Positions 57,753 to 64,000 of a stretch of 64,000 bases of DNA are shown here, one piece after another. Under the pieces are notes generated by a model. That model made no database searches. It saw only the letters and a list, made by a program, of their open reading frames with translations, and was not told the DNA's origin. Both the position numbers and the translations under genes were made by a program. Origin of the DNA: Drosophila pseudoobscura (Eukaryota; Arthropoda; Insecta; Diptera; Drosophilidae); contig NC_046680.1 of the NCBI RefSeq assembly GCF_009870125.1, positions 10,788,001 to 10,852,000 on the forward strand, in the 5' to 3' direction. How positions within the stretch are numbered: the stretch's first letter is position 1; each line of letters begins with the position of its first letter.

Positions 57753-60700
57753 TTAGTTTGAAAGAGTTTGGTTTTTGGCAGCTAAAGGTCCCAGAGCAGG
57801 GACTGGGGCTGGGTCTGGGTCTGAAGCTGGGGTTGTCGCCTCCAGACGGTCCAAATGCAGGTAGGAACAGTCCGCATCCTCGCAGCGTCCCATCAGCTCG
57901 AAGGGACAGATGGTGGCATGGACATCGCAGGGGCTTATCGGGATGGAGTAAAAGCACGGAAATACATTTCGCCAACCGGCCGATCCGAAGATTTTACTCA
58001 CCTACTGTAATTCCGCGGCATGATCGATCGGTACGCCGGAAGGTACGTGTCCCTCACCGACGCAGCCTCCTCCTCGCGCAGCTCCCTCATAGTGCCCACT
58101 GTGTAGGGTCCTGGCCGAAGTTTAGATACCGGTTCTGGTTCCGGCTCTGGGTCTGGCTCGTCCAGGGGTTGATTCTGAAAATAAACTCAACCGTTTCGTT
58201 AGTTTGGGGGCTTTTTTTGTGGGCCACAGTTCGGCGAGTGAACTCAGCACGGATGAAACACAGCCGTACATGAGTTGAATGACTTGAGAACTTTCTTAGC
58301 ATTAGAAACGAAGCAATTGGTATATGTATAATAAAATCCACGCACATCTGGCATCAGTTGGGCCTCGGACTCGGTGGCTTTATCTGGCGGTGGTGGCTCT
58401 GAGCGTGCAACTATCGCAGTATCACTCGATATTCCATTCGCCTCCGATTCCCTCGCTGCCTCAGAGGCAGTTCGACTCGTCTCATCTTCCCTTGCCGACT
58501 CGGACTCCATCGCAGTCAGTGGCGGCTGGCTATCGTTTTCAGCTGGTGGCTGCGGCAGAGGTTGCTGCTCCTCCGTCAACTTCGTAAGATCGTCGTATTT
58601 CACTATTGAGTTGTAGAGGCGGATCTGCTTGGATAGCTGCGTTGATTTGTAGCTGATTTCCGCCTTTCCCTCGTCGAGCAACCTGCAAGAAAAGCGAATC
58701 TATAATCGCATAGAAATATTCCGGTGTCCCGAGCTCTGGGCATTTGGAGCTCGGTCTTGCTCGTTTGTTTCCACCATTCCCACGTGGATCTGCAATCTGG
58801 CTGCTGTTGTCGTTGTGGTAGTACCTGTAGTCGTCGCCCCTTAATCCTTTGCCCAGGTCCATGGCCGCTGCGTAGAGCTTGTTGCGTTTTTGTTTAAGTG
58901 ATAAGATGATCTGGTGGGTGGTCTGAATCTCCGGCTGAATGCGGGCCAGCTTCAGCTCCTCCTGCTCGACGACCTGCCTTACGGCCTGCATCTCGCTGTA
59001 GAGCTCTTTCAGCCGATGCGAGCCTCGCATGCGCACCGCCTTCGACTTCTTAGCCTCCTCGACCAGTTGCATGGACTTTTCCAAATTTGCTATCATGCTT
59101 CCCCTGGAACAGACACACAATCAGAGATGAGTAACCCTGAGCGCTATGCAAGCGTGTATATCTACCCGATTCTGGCAAATGAGTTTTCGAACGACTTCAA
59201 CCGGGACTCCCTGGGCGGTTGAATTGGCTTCACGATGGTTTTGACCTGGGTTTCATTCCCTGCCCCTGCCCCTGTCCCTGTCCCTGCCCCTGATGCTTTA
59301 CTGCTGCTGCTGTGGATGGCTGCCTTTTGAACTGCCACTTGGCTGGGGCCGTTCGTTGTTGGAGCTTCCCCCAATGCGGCTGTTGTTGCCTTGTCTGCAG
59401 TCTCTGTTTTCTTGGCTGTCTTCAGCTTCTTCTGCTCTAGCAACTGCATGCGTTCGATCAGGCGGAGATACTCCTTCTGCGAAGCCACAGGCAAATGTCG
59501 CACTGCCTGAAATGGAAAGAATGGTAAAGAATATTTTGATCGTGGCTAGTGTTAGCTTCTACCCACCAGAGGAGTTTTCTTTGTCTGTTGTTGAGTCTTT
59601 GTAGTGGCAACATTTGGCGGAGTTTGTACCAACCTCTCCTTTTCACATGTATTTTCCGTGGCCTTGTCTGTCTTAGCCTCTTTGGTGCCATTTGTGCCTG
59701 GTGTAGGGACCTTGGAACGCGCCTGCTTCAGATAATCATCGATCTTCTTCTCAAAGTATTCACTCATGACCGATCGCCTGAGGTTGGGATTGGAGGTGGA
59801 TGCTGGAGTCGATTCTAGTATCTCCGAGTTGGGAGTATTCGATCTCGTTGTAGAGCCACTGGGACTGCCCATGGCCAGGCTGAGCGGACTGGCATTTTCA
59901 GTGTAGTTGGAGTAACCAAAGCACGAGCTCAGCTCCAGGTTATCATCGCTCCCCGCTGAGTCATCGGCCAGGCTGATGATCAGCTTGCTCACCTTGATGC
60001 TAGCCGGATCGATATTGGTGACCAGTCGCGTGACAGGGGAGCTGGCATGGACCTTCAACTGGTTAAGGGGCTCCTTGACCAACAGTGTCGAGGGTCGCTT
60101 ACAGCTCAGCTTTGCGGAGGATTGCTCCTCGGTGGGAATTTTACGTTTGGTTGTGCTCTTCTTATTGATCACCTTGTTGGGTTTTACAATTTTTATAATT
60201 TTAGCGCAGGGGGACTTCTGAATCATCATATCTTTGCTAGATCCACGGCTAGATTCAGGCTGAGGTCCGATGGAGGATTGGTTTGAATCTTGGGACTTAG
60301 AAGCAGCCTCAACGAGGTGCTGCGAGGGCACTTCCTGCTCGATTTTATCCGCACCTTCAATTGGATAAATATCATCCTGGGGCTGTACAATTGGCTGACT
60401 GTCGTCGTGGGTCTGTTCAAAGGACTGATTATCATCCTGGAGCTGTACAATGGGCTGACTATCATCCTGGGGCTGGCCAATTGGTTGACTATCATCCTGG
60501 GGCTGGCCAATTGGCTGACTATCATCCTGGGACTGTTTGTCTTCTTTACTGGGCGCCACAAAAGCACAGGACTGGAAGCGGCGTACCGCATTCTTGAGTA
60601 TCTCTGGGCTGAGACGGGACTTGATTGTGGGGAAACAACTGCCCTTTTTGGTGGCAATGCTGGACAGAAGCAGCGAGCGCAGTTGTTCGGGATCATCGGA

Positions 60701-62620
60701 ATCGTTGGAACCAATCGAATCCGATTTTAATGTAGACACTGCCAGAGTCGGGGCAGGTACAGGCAAGGGAGGTAATAATTCTGGAGGAAAAGACAGGACT
60801 GGCGTCGGTAGAAGAGGTTGACGCCTAGGTTCGGCCTCCTTAGCGGTCTTCAGATTAGACAGGAGCATGGCGCGCAAGGCTCCAGCTTCATCGTCGCTCG
60901 TTTCCGGATGCGATTTGTCCAAACTCTTCGTTTGCGTCTCTGTGTTTTCCATAGAAACGGATTGAGTATACGTTAGGGAGCTGTGATTGGAATTTTGCTC
61001 ATCGACCAGATGCATGGCATCCCTGGCATCCTCGTCAAGATGGATGGGATGAATGTGGAATGGCGGCGGTGGTGGCGGCTCCTCGTCATCATACAGATCA
61101 TCGTCCTCGTCTATCACAATTGGCATGGAAACGGGCGGCAGCGAGCTATTGGGCATAAAGCAGCGCCAGCTACCGCCGGCTCTGTCCAATGAGTTCCAGT
61201 TGTTCGTCCACACATTCCAAGTGTCTTTCTGCTCATCGCTATCCGTTTCGGCCAAATCCATGTCCACCGGTTTCGTGTCAACAGCATCGTCCGTGTGGTA
61301 GCTGAAGGGACTTGGTTCGCGCTCTGGCGAGGCAGCCGGACTTATCTCCATTAGGTCGTCTATTTCATCCGTGTTACTGACTGTGGGAAGAACGCGATTA
61401 ATCATGTCGGTGGGTGAGTAGGCTCGCTCCGCATCGCGCTTCTTACGCGCCATATGCTTCTTGATTATGGCAGACTTGAGGGCTATCAGACGCAGACTAA
61501 GCTCTGCGGGGTCTCCGCCTGGAGATGGAGCGGACGGTAGCGCATTCGCCTCCGCCCCCTCTTCCAGACAGAGACCATCGGGGAGTTGCTGCACTGGCGG
61601 CGACAGCAGCTCCTTGTTGGGCGACTTGCGCAGGGGATACTGCAGTCGCTCTCTGAGGCTGCTCTTGTACTGTCCCAGGATATCATTCCGCTCCTCTCTG
61701 GCCAAAGCCACGCGCAGCTTGTCCCTGCTGAGCTTCAGGCGTTCCAGGTCCAGGACGTCATCTCCCTCATTCCCGGAGGTCACATCGTACTCGCGTATCT
61801 CGTCGTCTGTCAAGCTGTCGAAGGAGTTCAGCAATAAGGCATCCTGCTGCTGATAATGTTGATGATGGGTCGGCTTCTGATGCTGATAGCTCATATAGCT
61901 TGGGGTCAGCTGGCGACTGCGTAGATGCTGTGGCCTGTAGCGCCGCGCTGAGGTACTCCTTTTGTAGTCGCCATTTAGCAGTCTCCTGCCAGTATCTACG
62001 CGTCTCAGTCTCGATCTTTGGTAATTGCGCTGGGAATCGTAATCGTTATCCGAATGGCTGGACACATCGGAAAGCAGATAGACCGGAGATTTTCGTGGAA
62101 GCCGCACAGTTCGCTCTTCGAGCTCCGGATAATCTGTAATTTTAAAAGAAAACAAAAACCTTATCTCGAGTGAGAGGAAGGGGCCATAACTCCAAACTCA
62201 AATAACATTGGCTGGAACTCGACCCGTTCAACTGGAATTGGGCGCCGTTTTGTAATATTATCCCATGGGAGAAGCCCTATGAAACACAAGTATGTACGCG
62301 TACTTGCAAACAACACACACGCACACACAGCCATTTTATTCTACATGTTGCTTACTATATTGATTTGCCAAATTTGCGGCCAGCATATCCATCCGCTCCA
62401 CATCCTTGTTGTTCTCCTCCAATTGCTGGATCCGTGCTCGCAGCTTGAACTCTTCATCCTCTGAGGATATTATCACCTCGTAATCATCAACAATTTCGCC
62501 TTCTTCGCGATCATCCTCATCCATGACCTCGCGGTCACATATCGCATCACTAAATCCGGGATCTGTCGCGCGCGCGGATTGCCTTAACTCCGCTGACATG
62601 GCGGGGCGGAGAACCATCAT
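57753..62620 (-). CDS. ZFC3H1-type CCCH zinc-finger protein
   Basis: Seven exons: 62620-62356, 62133-59567, 59506-59166, 59103-58825, 58682-58346, 58174-58002 and 57933-57753. All phases agree; the product has 1380 residues. The start at 62620 follows an in-frame stop; a better Kozak ATG lies at 62599. In order: an acidic N-terminus (EDDREEGEIVDDYEVI), a short coiled coil, an Arg-rich part, a 10-residue tandem repeat (about residues 620-680), a Ser/Thr-rich middle, a coiled coil (MIANLEKSMQLVEEAKKSK...), and a C-terminal finger C1330-x7-C1338-x4-C1343-x3-H1347. This spacing equals that of human ZFC3H1, the MTR4 partner in nuclear polyA-RNA decay (PAXT). The gene ends ~34 residues after the finger, unlike the human protein with its long HAT/TPR-like tail. 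Confidence 0.85.
60361..60535 (-). repeat. 30-nt in-frame tandem repeat in the ZFC3H1-like gene
   Basis: Six copies in exact 30-nt register (starts on the plus strand at 60371, 60401, 60431, 60461, 60491, 60521) encode DDSQPIGQPQ-type decapeptides. Copy number is likely polymorphic. Confidence 0.9.
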
Positions 62621-62699
62621 TTAGTCAAATTCCCGATTCTTATCACCTTGCTGCCTAGCTACACAAATTGAAAGAAAATTCTGACTATTCAATTGTTTT

Positions 62700-62735
62700 A
62701 TAGATCGTCAATGTGACCGTAAATATACCGATAAA
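62700..62735 (-). promoter_or_regulatory. Core promoter elements of the ZFC3H1-like gene
   Basis: On the minus strand, ATCGGTATATTTACGGTCAC combines a motif-6-like box and a partial motif 1 (GGTCACATT versus consensus GGTCACACT), about 80-110 bp before the ATG. These two elements co-occur in fly housekeeping promoters. Confidence 0.5.
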
Positions 62736-63600
62736 AAAAACGAGCTTAGCCCAATTTGGCCCCCTTTATTTAAACACGATAAAAACTTGAGTTATTTCTG
62801 GTTTATGGCTGTATCGACAATATATTTCACCTAATAAATAAATATATATAATATAAAATAATTCAATTTTCATTATTTTCGGTGGAATATTAAAATACCC
62901 CTTGGTCTATATTGGGTTAATTGTTCTCCGTCGAGGATTAGAAACCATATTCCTTGATTTTTATATCCATTTGATAGATCAAGACATTTTAATTTGTATT
63001 ACTCTATTTTTTAAATTTCTTCTTAAATAAGGTTTAAGCAAAGTCAGTAAATGTGTACCGAATGAAAGGTGAGTGTGTCTGAAATTGTAATTCATTGTCG
63101 CTGGTTATGGTTTCTTTCCTTATCTGTATCCCAAAAAGCTTTTATCGGTCTCCGTAAGAAAACCATAAAATCTAAGACAGAGACTGACTGGGCACTCAAG
63201 GAGAAATTGTTTGAAGTAGTCAGTTGTCAAACTTTGACGTTGTCAGTTGTCAAAATTTTACGTTACGTCAAAATGGTACGGGCCCGACTCATGGGCCGAG
63301 AAAACGATCAGGATGTTTCTTGCATACCCTAGGGAAAAGGATATTAAAGAATTAAGAAAAAGTCCATCTAGTCAGTCTCTATTTTAAAGCTATTTCAACG
63401 ATATTTTGCAGCTTATTGTCCTCTTACAGAGTCCAAGAATAGGTATCTCGATCTCGTTGTATGTATACAAGACACTAATCAAATGCATGAATGTGTCTAC
63501 AACACATCAATCTGTGAAATAGGTCTTTGTTAATAACGTTTTAAAACAGTTTGAAAATTATGTGGACAGGAATATCTATTATGTACGCTACAACTTGAAT
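62736..63600. other. Intergenic between divergent housekeeping genes
   Basis: AT-rich. A repeated TTTGACGTTGTCAGTTGTCAA-like phrase lies near 63211-63260 (direct repeat GTCAGTTGTCAAA). No gene. Confidence 0.55.
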
Positions 63601-63613
63601 TCGTCAGTATATT

Positions 63614-63716
63614 TTCGGTATATTTTTAAAAGTAGACGGTATATTTCGGTATATTTTATCGATAGGTCCGGACAAATCTGGGCACACCAACTGTCAAACG
63701 AACTTCCGCTCTTTTC
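63614..63716 (+). promoter_or_regulatory. RpS16: RpS16 promoter: motif 6 boxes, DRE and TCT initiator
   Basis: Two exact motif-6 boxes TTCGGTATATTT (63614-63625 and 63645-63656), a near copy at 63635-63646, DRE TATCGATA at 63657-63664, and a pyrimidine TCT/TOP start CTCTTTTCTA (transcription start about 63711), leaving a 26-nt leader. The layout is typical of fly ribosomal-protein genes, which use TCT-dependent initiation and translational control through the pyrimidine tract. Confidence 0.8.
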
Positions 63717-63736
63717 TACCCAACTCGCGGATCAAA

Positions 63737-63867
63737 ATGCAGCAAAAGGTATTTGTGCTTGTGAAAAAAGGCCGAATTGTGTGTGGAATGTCAACTAAAG
63801 TAATGGAAATGCTCTTATTTTGCAGCGCAGAGAACCCGTGCAGGCAGTTCAAGTCTTCGGACGCAAG
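63737..63867 (+). CDS. RpS16: 40S ribosomal protein S16 (uS9), 5' end only
   Basis: Exon 1 (63737-63748) encodes MQQK. After a 77-bp intron (GTATTT..TTTGCAG), exon 2 (63826-63867) encodes RREPVQAVQVFGRK, followed by donor GTGTGT. This is the start of the fly S16 protein. The remaining ~130 residues lie past the right edge. The short ATG-bearing first exon and TOP leader are usual for this class. Small-subunit rRNA contact and growth-linked expression are known for the family. Confidence 0.93.
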
Positions 63868-64000
63868 GTGTGTGTGCCATAAAGCATTCAAATCAAACGA
63901 AATTTTCGCACGTGTCGCACAGAAAAGCGCGTCAAATCGCCCAGTCGACGCGCTCTGCCGACCGCCGCTTCGGTGCTGAGGTTATGTTTGGGTGTGCGAT

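Noticed and set aside
1..64000. CRISPR arrays, bacterial operons, rRNA genes
   Set aside because: The window is eukaryotic; no array of spaced identical repeats or rRNA-like sequence was seen. The only regular array (16.5-17.3 kb) has no spacers of CRISPR type.

Overview
The window is nuclear DNA of a fly, almost certainly Drosophila. Genes have short GT-AG introns beside very long ones. One gene carries a cytosolic ribosomal protein start (RpS16) with a fly-type promoter: pyrimidine TCT initiator, DRE (TATCGATA) and 'motif 6' boxes. Non-coding DNA is packed with CA/CT/GT microsatellites, Q/N/A homopolymer codons and small Helitron/mini-me-like repeats. Repeat content recalls the obscura group (D. 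pseudoobscura and relatives). That is inference from memory; no search was run.

Layout. (1) 1-20.3 kb lies in a large minus-strand gene encoding a Cys-rich, Gln/Ser-rich protein, probably plexus (px). Its main exon is at 18.6-20.3 kb, further exons are at 3.4-3.6 and 3.05-3.3 kb, and an apparent alternative first exon is at 6.1-6.3 kb. The 3' end is off the left edge. Its 15-kb intron holds an intact alpha-esterase-type carboxylesterase on the plus strand (12.3-14.1 kb), a four-copy tandem array of a 90-nt exon-like unit (16.5-17.3 kb) and a small membrane-protein ORF (17.6-17.8 kb). (2) 20.3-26.7 kb is the 5' region of that gene, with promoter-like sequence near 25.4-26.0 kb and Helitron/AT-rich repeat DNA at 21.8-22.3 kb. 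(3) A small secreted-protein gene (26.7-27.3 kb, plus) converges on dnr1. (4) dnr1 (FERM-RING E3 ligase, minus) has three 3' exons at 28.6-30.7 kb and a 29-codon first exon at 48.2 kb, separated by a 17.5-kb intron. (5) 48.3-54.0 kb is intergenic, with a Helitron end (51.02 kb) and a mini-me-like repeat (52.7-53.4 kb). (6) 54-64 kb is compact: an intronless mitochondrial malate dehydrogenase paralogue (minus), a six-cysteine secreted peptide (plus), a seven-exon ZFC3H1-type CCCH zinc-finger gene (minus), and the divergent RpS16 (plus, running off the right edge).

Functionally the genes are unrelated neighbours (chromatin/patterning, ubiquitin ligase, metabolism, nuclear RNA decay, ribosome), not an operon. 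The most unusual structure is the tandem exon-like array at 16.5-17.3 kb. Each copy is 90 nt, phase-symmetric (1-1), flanked by AG/GT, open in the sense frame, and separated by intron-like DNA carrying a near-perfect GTATACCCT/AGGGTATAC palindrome.
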